64,000 nt of DNA from Thiodiazotropha sp040507225 (GCA_040507225.1 JBEVVG010000002.1:930001-994000), one strand, 5' to 3'; positions 54,683 to 63,859 are shown, counted from the first letter of the stretch. Program-made: numbers and translations. The notes: generated from the letters alone by a model not told the origin.

Positions 54683-56641
54683 ATGCATGGGTCCGTGGCA
54701 CGGCATATCGGAGGAATTTTGAAGCGCTCGCTGTTGATACGATTCGGTATCGTCATCACGGTCCTGTTCCTGCTTGCGGTATCAGGCATGTTGAGCTCGG
54801 TGTTCATTGCAGAGACCTCGGCGGGTTACGCGGCGGCGATCAACCAGGCCGGGACCCTGCGCATGCAGTCGTACCGCATCACCAGCAGTCTGGTGCAGGA
54901 AGGCGATTATTCCGAGCTGGGGGAGCACAACCGGCTCGATACTCTGGTCGCGGAATACAGTCAGCGACTGTTCAGTCCTCGCATCCAGAATATCCTGGAT
55001 AAAGGTCCGAGTGCACAGGTCGTTGAGACCTATCAGCGGGTCGAAGACCAGTGGCAGCAAGTGATGCTGCCCAACCTGATTGGTTATATGCAACAGGAAT
55101 CCCGGGGCGCATCAGGCAATGCGGCCGCATTACAGGCGCGCCTGCGCCACCTCGCCCGGGTGGATGGTTTCGTCGAGGATATCCACCGCTTCGTGGCTGC
55201 TCTGGAGGTGGATGCTGAGGCGAAGAACCGGATGTTGCGCGCCATTCAGCTGGTATTGCTGACTCTGACCTTTGTGTTTGCCATGGTCAGTCTCTATTTC
55301 ACGAAACGTTACGTGCTGCTGCCCCTTCAGGACCTGATGCGTTGCGCCCAGGCTGCGAGTCATGGGGACTTTTCCATCAAGAGCGCCTTTGTCGGTGAAG
55401 ACGAACTCGGGCGACTCGGTCAGGCTTTCAATGTCATGGCCGAGGATCTATCGGTGATCTATGCCGACCTGGAATCCCGGGTCGCAGGGAAGACCCGGGA
55501 CCTGTCTCGCAGCAACCGCTCCCTGGAACTCCTCTATTCCGCTTCCAAGCGACTGAGTGAGTCTGAATTCGATGCGTTGATCCTGGAGGCGGTGATTCGC
55601 GATATCGAGCAGTATCTGGGAGCCGAGAGCGGTACCATCTGTCTGGCAAAGCCGGGTGAGCAGGCAATGTACCGTTTCGCATCGACCCTGGAAACCCGGG
55701 GTATCGGTCCGGACATAGCGGATGGGATCTGTCCTCAGTATGAGAAAGAGGTTACTCATCGATACCGCCTGGACCCGCCGGTTCGCGACCGACCGATTCA
55801 GGGATACGCCGCGCCAATTCGGGACACGAATCAACTCTATGGCATGATGTGCATCGAATTTTCCCTGGAACCCGAGCTTGAAGCCTGGCAGGAACGACTG
55901 CTGGAAACCGTGGCGAGCCATATTGCCCTGGCGATCAGCCTGGCGCGGCAGGTTTCGGAAAAGCGGCGTCTGGCGTTGCTCGAAGAGCGTAGCGTGATTG
56001 CCCGGGAGTTGCATGATTCGATTGCTCAATCGCTCTCCTATCTGAAGATCCAGGTCAGCCGCCTCGACCGGGCGCTGCAGGAGGGGCAGGACAAGAGCGA
56101 GTTGCTGCAATTGACTCAGGTACTGCGTGCTGGCCTCAACGGGGCCTACCGGCAACTTCGGGAACTGCTGACCACCTTCCGTCTGCGCGTCAACGAGGCC
56201 GATCTCGGGTCAGCGCTGGCCAGTACAGTCAGGGAATTCTCTGAACGCTCCGGAATCGCCATTGCCTATGAGAACAAGCTTGGTTTCTGGCGCCCGTCGC
56301 CAAATGCGGAGATCCATATCATCCAGATCCTGCGGGAAGCTTTGTCGAACATGATCCGACATGCCGATGCTTCCCGGGGGGCTGTGCTGCTGCACGGCGA
56401 TCCGGAGGGTTGGATTGAACTGAAGATCGAGGACAATGGCATCGGTATCAGTCCCCAGAGTGATATGATGCAGCACTATGGTCTGCCGATCATGAAGGAG
56501 CGGGCCGCCTGGCTGGGCGGTGAACTGGATATCGATGAGATGCCTGGAGGGGGCACCCGGATCCTGTTACGCTTCAATCTCAGCGACAGCGATGAACGAC
56601 TGGCCGGTGATCCCAGCGCGGAGCGACACGATCATGTCTGA
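54683..56641 (+). CDS. narX: NarX-like nitrate/nitrite sensor histidine kinase
   Basis: A 652-residue membrane sensor. After a first span (FGIVITVLFLLAVSGMLSSV) comes a periplasmic domain with the P-box AAAINQAGTLRMQSYRI, the nitrate-binding segment of NarX/NarQ. A second span (IQLVLLTLTFVFAMVSLYF), HAMP, signalling helix, GAF-like region and a HisKA_3 kinase follow, with phospho-acceptor His444 in ERSVIARELHDSIAQSLSYL. The ATPase G1 box is EDNGIGI. The assigned ATG at 54683 has a poorly spaced site; a TTG at 54719 with GGAGGA in front is an alternative start. It overlaps narL by eight bases and stands upstream of nap. Confidence 0.9.
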   Translation: MHGSVARHIGGILKRSLLIRFGIVITVLFLLAVSGMLSSVFIAETSAGYAAAINQAGTLRMQSYRITSSLVQEGDYSELGEHNRLDTLVAEYSQRLFSPRIQNILDKGPSAQVVETYQRVEDQWQQVMLPNLIGYMQQESRGASGNAAALQARLRHLARVDGFVEDIHRFVAALEVDAEAKNRMLRAIQLVLLTLTFVFAMVSLYFTKRYVLLPLQDLMRCAQAASHGDFSIKSAFVGEDELGRLGQAFNVMAEDLSVIYADLESRVAGKTRDLSRSNRSLELLYSASKRLSESEFDALILEAVIRDIEQYLGAESGTICLAKPGEQAMYRFASTLETRGIGPDIADGICPQYEKEVTHRYRLDPPVRDRPIQGYAAPIRDTNQLYGMMCIEFSLEPELEAWQERLLETVASHIALAISLARQVSEKRRLALLEERSVIARELHDSIAQSLSYLKIQVSRLDRALQEGQDKSELLQLTQVLRAGLNGAYRQLRELLTTFRLRVNEADLGSALASTVREFSERSGIAIAYENKLGFWRPSPNAEIHIIQILREALSNMIRHADASRGAVLLHGDPEGWIELKIEDNGIGISPQSDMMQHYGLPIMKERAAWLGGELDIDEMPGGGTRILLRFNLSDSDERLAGDPSAERHDHV

Positions 56642-57281
56642 ATCTCACATCCATACCGTGCTCACGATTGATGATCATCCCCTGTTTCGTAAGGGGGTTT
56701 CGGATCTGATAGGCATGGAGCCGAGTCTCAAATTGGTGGGAGAAGCCGCCCACGGACAGGAGGGGCTTCTCCTGGCACAGCAAGTAAGCCCGGACTTGAT
56801 TCTTCTCGATATCAACATGAAGGGTATGGGAGGTATTGAAACCCTCAGGGCGCTGAAGAAGTCGAATGTGGATTCAGTGATTCTGATGCTGACCGTATCG
56901 GACAATGAGGAGGATGTGCTCTCTGCGTTGCGTATCGGTGCTGACGGCTACCTGCTCAAGGATATGGAACCAGAGGATATTCTCGAGTCGATGCGTAAGG
57001 CGCTACAGGGTACGCTGGTAATCAGTGAGCGGCTCACCCAGCTGCTGGCCAAGGCATTGCGGGAAGAGAAAGAGATCTCCGGGATGGGAGAACTGACGCC
57101 ACTGACCTCGAGGGAACAGGAGATCCTGGAGCAGATCGCCAACGGGATGACGAACCGGCGTATCGCCGAGGCACTGAACATTTCGGAGGGCACCGTCAAG
57201 GTGCACGTCAAGAACCTGCTGAAGAAGCTCAATCTGCACTCTCGTACCGAGGCGGCGGTATGGGCCCTCAGGCGTCTCTGA
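56634..57281 (+). CDS. narL: NarL-type response regulator
   Basis: A 215-residue regulator with a receiver domain (acidic pair IDDHPLFRKG, phospho-acceptor Asp59 in PDLILLDINMKG, conserved Lys in YLLKDMEP) and a LuxR-type helix-turn-helix (LTSREQEILEQIANGMTNRR, EGTVKVHVKNLLKKL). Its start overlaps the sensor gene. Likely targets are the 7-2-7 inverted repeats just downstream in the napF leader. Confidence 0.93.
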   Translation: MSESHIHTVLTIDDHPLFRKGVSDLIGMEPSLKLVGEAAHGQEGLLLAQQVSPDLILLDINMKGMGGIETLRALKKSNVDSVILMLTVSDNEEDVLSALRIGADGYLLKDMEPEDILESMRKALQGTLVISERLTQLLAKALREEKEISGMGELTPLTSREQEILEQIANGMTNRRIAEALNISEGTVKVHVKNLLKKLNLHSRTEAAVWALRRL

Positions 57282-57307
57282 AGGTCTACCCTGGCGGGAG
57301 TAACGAC

Positions 57308-57323
57308 TACCCAGTATTGAGTA
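57308..57323 (+). promoter_or_regulatory. Candidate NarL/NarP 7-2-7 site, distal
   Basis: TACCCAG-TA-TTGAGTA: two inverted heptamers with the two-base spacing used by NarL/NarP. Each matches the TACYYMT heptamer at six of seven positions (TACCCAG and TACTCAA). Confidence 0.5.
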
Positions 57324-57331
57324 ATCGAGGC

Positions 57332-57347
57332 TACCAACAAGTTGGTA
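57332..57347 (+). promoter_or_regulatory. Candidate NarL/NarP 7-2-7 site, proximal
   Basis: TACCAAC-AA-GTTGGTA is a perfect 7-2-7 inverted repeat, 24 bases centre to centre from the first. Each half matches the heptamer consensus at five of seven positions, but the spacing and perfect symmetry are striking. Confidence 0.5.
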
Positions 57348-57393
57348 AGTAATTGAAAAATAAGTGATAATTGTCAATTTATCGGGTCATTGA

Positions 57394-57407
57394 TTGATCC
57401 AGATCAA
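57394..57407 (+). promoter_or_regulatory. FNR-type box upstream of napF
   Basis: TTGAT-CCAG-ATCAA is a perfect FNR/Anr palindrome. Its centre is 57 bases before the napF start codon. At the usual -41.5 position this would put transcription start near 57442, about 16 bases before the GTG. Confidence 0.75.
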
Positions 57408-57457
57408 AGTCCTCCCTTACCCCGGGTGAAACACTGATTCCTCATCAGAGGTGATCC

Positions 57458-57970
57458 GTGAACAGACCCATCCGTCGAACCCAATTCCTGCGTGGCGACC
57501 TGAGTGGCGGCCGTCAGGGCATCCGTCCGCCCTGGTCCAAGCCTGAGGCGGTTTTTACCGATGTCTGTGAACGTTGCGGAGACTGCATTCAGCGCTGTCC
57601 GGAACAGATTCTGGTCAAGGGTTACGGCGGTTTTCCACAGGTGGACTTTTCCCTGGGGGCCTGCACCTTCTGCCATGCCTGTGTCGAGGCCTGTCGCTAC
57701 CCGGTGTTTGAGTCCGCCGATGCGGCTCTGGTAACGCCCTGGCAGCTGGAGGTCTCAATCACCCAGGACTGTCTTTCGACCCGTGGGATCGTGTGTCGCA
57801 GCTGCGCCGATGCCTGTGAGCGTGCGGCGATCCGCTTTCAGCTTCAAACCCGGGGCCGTTCCATACCCCACGTACTCGACTCGCACTGTAGTGGCTGCGG
57901 TGAGTGTTTCGCGGTCTGTCCCAGTCAAGCGATTTCCATTTTACCGGGCCAGCGGGACTGCGCCGCCTGA
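57458..57970 (+). CDS. napF: Ferredoxin-type protein NapF
   Basis: A 170-residue cytoplasmic protein with four Cys clusters: CERCGDCIQRCPEQIL, CTFCHACVEAC, CRSCADACE and CSGCGECFAVCP. This is the NapF layout, which assists maturation of NapA. The start is GTG at 57458 with AGAGGTGATCC in front. First gene of napFDAGHBC, behind FNR-type and NarL-type sites. Confidence 0.95.
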   Translation: MNRPIRRTQFLRGDLSGGRQGIRPPWSKPEAVFTDVCERCGDCIQRCPEQILVKGYGGFPQVDFSLGACTFCHACVEACRYPVFESADAALVTPWQLEVSITQDCLSTRGIVCRSCADACERAAIRFQLQTRGRSIPHVLDSHCSGCGECFAVCPSQAISILPGQRDCAA

Positions 57971-57993
57971 GCCCTTCGAGGAGATACCCTGTC

Positions 57994-58263
57994 ATGAATA
58001 TCTGCAGCCTGATTGTCCACACTCAACCCGAACGAGGAAGCGAGGTCTCCCAGCGCCTGGAGGCGTTCAATGGCGTCGAGGTTCATGCCGGTCAGGAGAG
58101 TGGAAAGCTGATCGTTACGGTCGAGGACGAGGGCGAGTCCATCTCGCCTGTGTCGGAAACAATGAATGCGTTGCGGGACGTTGAAGGGGTCGTCAGCACG
58201 ATTTTGATTTACCACTACGGTGGCGAGGAATCGATGGAGGAAATGAACCGTGAAATTAACTAG
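57994..58263 (+). CDS. napD: NapA signal-peptide chaperone NapD
   Basis: An 89-residue protein opening MNICSLIVHTQPERGSEVSQ. It ends in the family pattern VSTILIYHYGGEESMEE. NapD binds the Tat signal of NapA and holds it until the cofactor is loaded. ATG at 57994 follows GAGGAGATACC. The stop codon lies inside napA (14-base overlap). Confidence 0.95.
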   Translation: MNICSLIVHTQPERGSEVSQRLEAFNGVEVHAGQESGKLIVTVEDEGESISPVSETMNALRDVEGVVSTILIYHYGGEESMEEMNREIN

Positions 58264-60766
58264 ACGCGAATTTATCAAGAGCAACGCCGTCGCCGCTGCC
58301 GCATCGGTGGCTGGGGTCACCTTGCCGATGGGCGGCGCCTCCGCGGCCGAAGGCGATGACGGTATCCGTTGGGACAAGGCTGCCTGCCGCTACTGCGGAA
58401 CCGGCTGCAGTGTGCTGATGGGTGTGAAGGATGGCAAGGTAGTGGCCAGCCAGGGTGATCCCGATGCACCGGTCAACAAGGGCCTCAACTGCATCAAGGG
58501 CTACTTTCTGCCGAAGATCCTCTACGGTGAGGACCGCCTGACCAAACCCCTGCTGCGTAAAACCAATGGCAAGTTCGACAAGAACGGCAAATTCGAGGAG
58601 GTCAGCTGGGATGAAGCCTTCGATGTCATGGCCGAGAAGTGGAAGGCCGCGCTCAAGGCCAAGGGTCCCAGTGCTGTAGGCATCTTCGGTTCCGGTCAAT
58701 GGACCGTATGGGAGGGTTATGCCGCATCCAAGTTCATGAAGGCGGGCCTGCGTTCAAACAACCTGGACCCGAATGCCCGTCACTGCATGGCCTCCGCGGT
58801 AGGCGCTTTCATCCGTGGTTTCGGCATCGACGAGCCGATGGGCTGCTACGACGATTTGGAACATGCGGATGTGTTTGTGCTCTGGGGCGCCAACATGGCG
58901 GAGATGCACCCGATCCTCTGGTCGCGTCTGACCGACACTCGTCTGACCAAGCCGGGCTGTGAAGTCCATGTGATGTCCACCTATGAGCATCGCTGCTTCG
59001 AACTGGCCGACAATCCGATCGTATTCGCCCCTCAGACCGATCTGGTGATTGCCAACTACATTGCCAACTACATCATCCAGAACAAAGCCTATAACCAGGA
59101 CTTCATCGACAAACACGTCAACTTCAATGCCACCACCACCGACATCGGCTACGGTCTGCGTCCCGAGCATCCGCTGGAGAAGGCGGCGAAGAACGCGGGC
59201 AAGGGCAAGTTCAACAAGGTGAGCTTTGATGAGTACGCCAAGCTGGTCTCGGAATACACCCTCGACAAGGCACACAAGATGTCCGGGGTGCCGAAGGAGA
59301 ACCTGGAGCGACTCGCCAAGGCCTATGCCGATCCGAACAAGAAGGTGACCTCCTACTGGACCATGGGTATGAATCAGCATACTCGCGGTGTGTGGATGAA
59401 CGGACTGGTCTACAACATCCATCTGCTGATGGGCAAGATCTCCCAGCCCGGCAGCGGTCCCTTTTCTCTGACCGGTCAGCCCAGCGCCTGCGGCACCGCG
59501 CGTGAGGTGGGCACCTTCGCCCATCGCCTGCCTGCCGACCTGGTGGTGAAAAACCCGGCTCACCGGGCGTTTGCCGAGAAGATCTGGAAACTGCCCGAGG
59601 GCACCATCAACGAGAAGGTTGGATTTCATGCCGTGCTGATGCACCGCCAGTTGAAGGACGGCGTGATGAACTGCTACTGGCAGCAGTGCAACAACAACAT
59701 GCAGGCCGCAGCGAACATGAATGAAGAGTCGCTGCCCGGCTGGCGCAACCCGGACAACTTCATCACCGTCACCGATCCCTACCCGACGGTTTCGGCCCAG
59801 GCCGCCGACCTGATCCTGCCCACCGCCATGTGGATCGAGAAGGAGGGGGCTTACGGAAACGCCGAGCGGCGCACCCAGTTCTGGCGTCAGCAGGTGCGGG
59901 CGCCGGGTGAGGCAAAGTCGGATCTGTGGCAGACCATGGAGTTCTCCAAACGGTTCAAGATGGAAGAGGTCTGGCCGGAGGAATTGCTGGCAAAAATGCC
60001 GGAATACCGGGACAAGACCCTCTACGAGGTGCTGTATGAGAACGGTCAGGTGAATCAGTTCCCCTATGAGGGCAAGATTACCGATGACCGCGGCAATGAA
60101 TACGCCAACGACGAATCGGAACACTTCGGCTACTACGTGCAGAAGGGCCTGTTCGAAGAGTACCGGATGTTCAACTCCGCCGAAGACCGGATCAAACCGG
60201 GACACGAAATGGCCGAGTTCGACGCCTACCACATGGCGCGCGGTATTCGCTGGCCGGTAATCGATGGCAAGGAAACCCTGTGGCGTTTCAGTGAAGGCTA
60301 TGACCCGCATGTGGAGAAGGGCAGCGGATTCCAGTTCTACGGCAATAAAGACAAGCGGGCCAACATCATCTTCGGTCCCTACGAACCGCCCGCCGAGGTG
60401 CCTGATAAGGATTTCGATCTGTGGTTGTGCACCGGTCGTGTGCTTGAGCATTGGCACTCCGGTTCAATGACCCGTCGGGTGCCTGAACTCTACCGGGCCG
60501 TGCCAGATGCGGTGGTGTACATGCATCCGAACGATGCCAAGAAACGTCACCTGCGCAACGGTGCCATGGCTAAGATCAGTTCGCGTCGTGGTGAGATTGT
60601 GTGCAAGGTCGACACCAAGGGTCGCAACCGTACACCGGAAGGGCTGGTGTTCATTCCCTGGTTCGATGCGGGACGTCTGGTCAACAAACTGACGTTGGAC
60701 GCAACCGATCCGCTTTCGAAAGAAACGGATTACAAGAAGTGTGCGGTAAAGATTGAAAGAGCGTAG
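58250..60766 (+). CDS. napA: Periplasmic nitrate reductase catalytic subunit NapA
   Basis: An 838-residue molybdopterin enzyme that reduces nitrate to nitrite in the periplasm. A Tat signal (TRREFIKSNAVAAAASVAG) leads into the [4Fe-4S] site with Cys46, 49, 53 and 81 (CRYCGTGC). Cys179 in NARHCMASAVGAFIRGFG is the Mo ligand. The full MGD-binding C-terminal domain is present (LVFIPWFDAGRLVNKLTLDA). The start is GTG and overlaps napD by 14 bases, suggesting tight coupling with its chaperone. Confidence 0.98.
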   Translation: MKLTRREFIKSNAVAAAASVAGVTLPMGGASAAEGDDGIRWDKAACRYCGTGCSVLMGVKDGKVVASQGDPDAPVNKGLNCIKGYFLPKILYGEDRLTKPLLRKTNGKFDKNGKFEEVSWDEAFDVMAEKWKAALKAKGPSAVGIFGSGQWTVWEGYAASKFMKAGLRSNNLDPNARHCMASAVGAFIRGFGIDEPMGCYDDLEHADVFVLWGANMAEMHPILWSRLTDTRLTKPGCEVHVMSTYEHRCFELADNPIVFAPQTDLVIANYIANYIIQNKAYNQDFIDKHVNFNATTTDIGYGLRPEHPLEKAAKNAGKGKFNKVSFDEYAKLVSEYTLDKAHKMSGVPKENLERLAKAYADPNKKVTSYWTMGMNQHTRGVWMNGLVYNIHLLMGKISQPGSGPFSLTGQPSACGTAREVGTFAHRLPADLVVKNPAHRAFAEKIWKLPEGTINEKVGFHAVLMHRQLKDGVMNCYWQQCNNNMQAAANMNEESLPGWRNPDNFITVTDPYPTVSAQAADLILPTAMWIEKEGAYGNAERRTQFWRQQVRAPGEAKSDLWQTMEFSKRFKMEEVWPEELLAKMPEYRDKTLYEVLYENGQVNQFPYEGKITDDRGNEYANDESEHFGYYVQKGLFEEYRMFNSAEDRIKPGHEMAEFDAYHMARGIRWPVIDGKETLWRFSEGYDPHVEKGSGFQFYGNKDKRANIIFGPYEPPAEVPDKDFDLWLCTGRVLEHWHSGSMTRRVPELYRAVPDAVVYMHPNDAKKRHLRNGAMAKISSRRGEIVCKVDTKGRNRTPEGLVFIPWFDAGRLVNKLTLDATDPLSKETDYKKCAVKIERA

Positions 60767-60871
60767 GAGGCCGGGGGAGAGAGATCCGGATGCACAAGGC
60801 AAGGGTCTTGTAGCAAGCCGGAAAATAAGTGCGGGGACCTCGCACATAAAAAAACGGCCACTCGGTGTAAC

Positions 60872-60890
60872 GGTGGGGCTGCGCCCCACC
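60872..60890 (+). promoter_or_regulatory. Perfect hairpin between napA and napG
   Basis: GGTGGGGC at 60872-60879 and GCCCCACC at 60883-60890 close a three-base loop in the 176-base gap after napA. No T-run follows. An mRNA-processing or stability element within the operon is likely. Confidence 0.5.
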
Positions 60891-60942
60891 TGATCCGGGT
60901 CATTCATGAATTGGTGGCATGTGGTTTCTCAGGAAAGTAACG

Positions 60943-61803
60943 ATGTCCGAGTCCGAGAAAAAAAATGAGCTGAACCGTCGCCAGTTTCTGGGCAATCTGC
61001 TCAGGACGGCCTGCGGTGTCGGGCTGGTCGGCATGGGTCTGGGACTCTATGCCCAGCGCGCCGCCTCGTTGCCGGCTCAGGTCATACGTCCCCCGGGTGC
61101 ACTGCCTGAAGAGGACTTTCTCGGCGCCTGCATCCGTTGCGGTCTGTGTGTCAGGGACTGTCCCTACGACATTCTGTCGCTTGGGGCGATCGGTGAGCAG
61201 GTGCCTACCGGAACACCCTATTTCATCGCCCGAACGGGCCCGTGTGAGATGTGTGAGGACATTCCTTGTATCAAGGCCTGCCCCACCAACGCCCTCGATC
61301 ACAGCCTTACGGATATCGAGGCGTCGCGTATGGGTCTGGCTGTGGTGGTGGACCAGGAGAGCTGTATTGCGTTCCAGGGATTGCGCTGCGAGGTCTGCTT
61401 CAACATCTGTCCAATCCGCGGTCGCGCCATATCCCTGGATCTGCAGCACAACGCCCGCTCCGGTAAGCACGCCCTGTTCATTCCGGTGGTTCACTCCGAG
61501 GCCTGTACCGGGTGTGGACTCTGCGAACGCGCCTGCATCCTGGAAGAGGCGGCTATCAAAGTATTCCCCACCCATCTGGCGAAAGGTGAGTTGGGTAAAC
61601 ACTATCGTCTTGGTTGGCGAGAGAAGGCAAGGAAGGGCGAGGCACTGGTCTCGCCTGATGCCGAACACCATTACAACCTGCCTGAGGGCGTGCAATACGA
61701 TCTGCAGGGCAAGGGACTGATCCTCGAGGGTGAGGCGGTGGAGAAACCGGTAACGAAGAGTCCGCTAGATACCCTCAACAACAGTTTTCTGGATAAGCCG
61801 TGA
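60943..61803 (+). CDS. napG: Quinol-dehydrogenase Fe-S subunit NapG
   Basis: A 286-residue Tat-exported ferredoxin-type protein (NRRQFLGNLLRTACGVGLVG). It has four Cys clusters: CIRCGLCVRDCPYDIL, CEMCEDIPCIKACPTN, CEVCFNICPI and CTGCGLCERACI. It forms the NapGH quinol dehydrogenase that can feed electrons to NapC/NapB. ATG at 60943 has AGGAAAGTAACG in front. Confidence 0.96.
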   Translation: MSESEKKNELNRRQFLGNLLRTACGVGLVGMGLGLYAQRAASLPAQVIRPPGALPEEDFLGACIRCGLCVRDCPYDILSLGAIGEQVPTGTPYFIARTGPCEMCEDIPCIKACPTNALDHSLTDIEASRMGLAVVVDQESCIAFQGLRCEVCFNICPIRGRAISLDLQHNARSGKHALFIPVVHSEACTGCGLCERACILEEAAIKVFPTHLAKGELGKHYRLGWREKARKGEALVSPDAEHHYNLPEGVQYDLQGKGLILEGEAVEKPVTKSPLDTLNNSFLDKP

Positions 61804-62711
61804 TGATTGAAGCAGGCAAAATCGGCAAAGAGGCGATCGCGAACAAAGGTTGGTTGATGGCGCACCGGTACCTGATCCTGCGGCGTATCAGCCAACTGGG
61901 TATTCTCGCAATTTTTCTCAGCGGTCCCTTGTTCGGCCTATGGATTGCCAAGGGTAATCTGGCCTCCAGCCTGACCCTGAATGTACTGCCACTGACCGAT
62001 CCCTATGTAATGTTGCAGGGCATGCTCTCCGGGGTGATGCCGCAGACCGCCGCGTTGATCGGCGTGGCGATCGTTGTGCTGTTCTATTTTGTGGTCGGTG
62101 GACGTGTGTACTGTTCCTGGGTCTGTCCGGTCAACATGGTGACGGACCTGGCGGCCTGGCTGCGACGCAGGTTGGGCCTGCGGGCGTCATCTCAATTGTC
62201 ACGCAATGCCCGCTACTGGATGCTGGGGTTGACCCTGGTGCTTCCGTTGGTGAGCGCAGCAGGCATTGTCTGGGAACTGGTGAATCCGGTGTCAGTAATG
62301 TTTCGCGGCATCGTGTTCGGTATTGGTGCAGGCTGGTTGTTGATCGCAGGTGTGTTTCTGTTCGACCTGCTGGTGGCAAAAGACGGTTGGTGTGGTCACC
62401 TCTGTCCGGTGGGGGCGTTTTATAACCTGTTGGGCAGCAAGAGCCTGGTGAAAGTCAACGCAGTGCGGCGTAGTGCCTGTGACGATTGCATGGAGTGTTA
62501 TGCGATATGTCCCGAACCCCAGGTGATCAAGCCGGCCCTGAAAGGTGAGAAAAAGCATTTGAGTCCGGTGATTTTGTCATCGGACTGCACCAACTGCGGA
62601 CGTTGTATTGATATCTGCGGTAAGCACGTTTTCAGCTACGGCGGACGTGGTGCCGTTGAGGTGAAGCTGAGCGGATCCAACAAAGATATCCAAGGTGGCG
62701 TCAAGGTCTGA
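61803..62711 (+). CDS. napH: Quinol-dehydrogenase membrane subunit NapH
   Basis: A 302-residue membrane protein with four to five spans. Each side has the CxxxCP motif (YCSWVCPVNMV; WCGHLCPVGAFYNLLGSK). Two C-terminal [4Fe-4S] sets follow: CDDCMECYAICPEP and CTNCGRCIDICGKH. The ATG overlaps the napG stop by one base; a GTG one codon earlier is possible. Confidence 0.96.
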   Translation: MIEAGKIGKEAIANKGWLMAHRYLILRRISQLGILAIFLSGPLFGLWIAKGNLASSLTLNVLPLTDPYVMLQGMLSGVMPQTAALIGVAIVVLFYFVVGGRVYCSWVCPVNMVTDLAAWLRRRLGLRASSQLSRNARYWMLGLTLVLPLVSAAGIVWELVNPVSVMFRGIVFGIGAGWLLIAGVFLFDLLVAKDGWCGHLCPVGAFYNLLGSKSLVKVNAVRRSACDDCMECYAICPEPQVIKPALKGEKKHLSPVILSSDCTNCGRCIDICGKHVFSYGGRGAVEVKLSGSNKDIQGGVKV

Positions 62712-62760
62712 CGTGCGCGTCACAAGGTTTTCGATTATGAGAATGATGAGGGAGAAAGCT

Positions 62761-63189
62761 ATGAAAAAGACTGCAAAATTGATCGTCGCAGCGATGAGTG
62801 TTTTGCTCTGTTCGGCTTCGGCCCTGTCGGCCGAGGTCAAATCCCTGCGTGGCGACGACATCGCCACCAAGGCAAAAGCACCGGAACGCATGGAGGTCAT
62901 GAACGTCAAGGGCGGTATTGAACGCAGCTATAAACTACAACCGCCTATGGTGCCGCACGAGGTTGAAAAGTATGAGATCAACCTGAAGGTCAATGCGTGC
63001 CTTTCCTGTCACGGGGAAACCACTTACCAGGAGAAACAGGCGCCCAAGGTGGGTGAGAGTCATTACGCAACCCGTGATGGGAAGGTTCTGGAACACATCT
63101 CCAGTCGGCGTTATTTCTGTACTCAGTGCCATGCCTCTCAGATGGGTGCTGATCCATTGGTGCAGAACAATTTTCAGGGTGCCAAATAA
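62761..63189 (+). CDS. napB: Diheme cytochrome c NapB
   Basis: A 142-residue exported c-type cytochrome (signal IVAAMSVLLCSASALSA). Two haem sites: ACLSCHGE and FCTQCHAS. It receives electrons from NapC or NapGH and delivers them to NapA. GGGAGAAAGCT precedes the ATG at 62761. Confidence 0.96.
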   Translation: MKKTAKLIVAAMSVLLCSASALSAEVKSLRGDDIATKAKAPERMEVMNVKGGIERSYKLQPPMVPHEVEKYEINLKVNACLSCHGETTYQEKQAPKVGESHYATRDGKVLEHISSRRYFCTQCHASQMGADPLVQNNFQGAK

Positions 63190-63256
63190 CCCTTTCCGGT
63201 TTGTCGGCAGACCGGCCGAATTCGATTGACCTCATGTATCAAGGCAGGGTGTAACC

Positions 63257-63829
63257 ATGAATCAAAATACCAAGCGCAGTGCGATTGTACTTGTGGGAGT
63301 CGGCATCATCGCGGGTGTCATTCTCTGGGGTGGCTTCAATACGGCAATGGAGATGACCAACACGGAGCAGTTCTGCATCTCATGTCATGAAATGGAAGAG
63401 AACGTCTACCAGGAACTCAAGGAGACTGTCCACTTCACCAACCGTACCGGCGTGCGCGCTACCTGTCCGGACTGTCATGTGCCCAAGGAATGGGTGCACA
63501 AGTTCGTGCGTAAGATTCAGGCGAGCAACGAGCTATATCACAAAATGCTCGGCAGTATCGATACACCTGAAAAATTTGAAGCCAAGCGCCTCGAACTCGC
63601 GGAGCATGTGTGGGCCTCAATGAGAAAGACCGATTCCCGTGAGTGCCGCAACTGTCACAAGTTCGCTTCCATGGACCTCGATAAACAGACGCCGCGCAGT
63701 GCCGATGCCCATGATCCCCACTACTGGGACGCGATGGATGGCAACGAACCCAGGAAGACCTGTATCGACTGTCACAAGGGCATCGCCCATTCGTTGCCGG
63801 CAGGTTATGATCCTGCCAAGGAATACTAG
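63257..63829 (+). CDS. napC: Tetrahaem quinol dehydrogenase NapC
   Basis: A 190-residue NapC/NirT cytochrome with an N-terminal anchor (AIVLVGVGIIAGVILWGGF) and four haem-binding motifs, CISCHE, CPDCHV, CRNCHK and CIDCHK. It oxidises membrane quinol and passes electrons to NapB. Last gene of the operon. Confidence 0.97.
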   Translation: MNQNTKRSAIVLVGVGIIAGVILWGGFNTAMEMTNTEQFCISCHEMEENVYQELKETVHFTNRTGVRATCPDCHVPKEWVHKFVRKIQASNELYHKMLGSIDTPEKFEAKRLELAEHVWASMRKTDSRECRNCHKFASMDLDKQTPRSADAHDPHYWDAMDGNEPRKTCIDCHKGIAHSLPAGYDPAKEY

Positions 63830-63859
63830 TCGACCGGTAGGATCGATTCGAATGACATG

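Noticed and set aside
56520..56633. Upstream in-frame extension of narL into narX
   Set aside because: The receiver domain begins right after MSESHIHTVL, and the extension overlaps the essential C-terminus of the kinase gene in another frame.
58754..60457. A 567-codon open frame antisense to napA
   Set aside because: napA is complete with all cofactor-binding residues; the antisense frame arises from GC-rich third codon positions and its translation has no recognisable domain.
60872..60890. Hairpin after napA as the operon terminator
   Set aside because: No T-run, and napGHBC continue in the same direction with the expected order.
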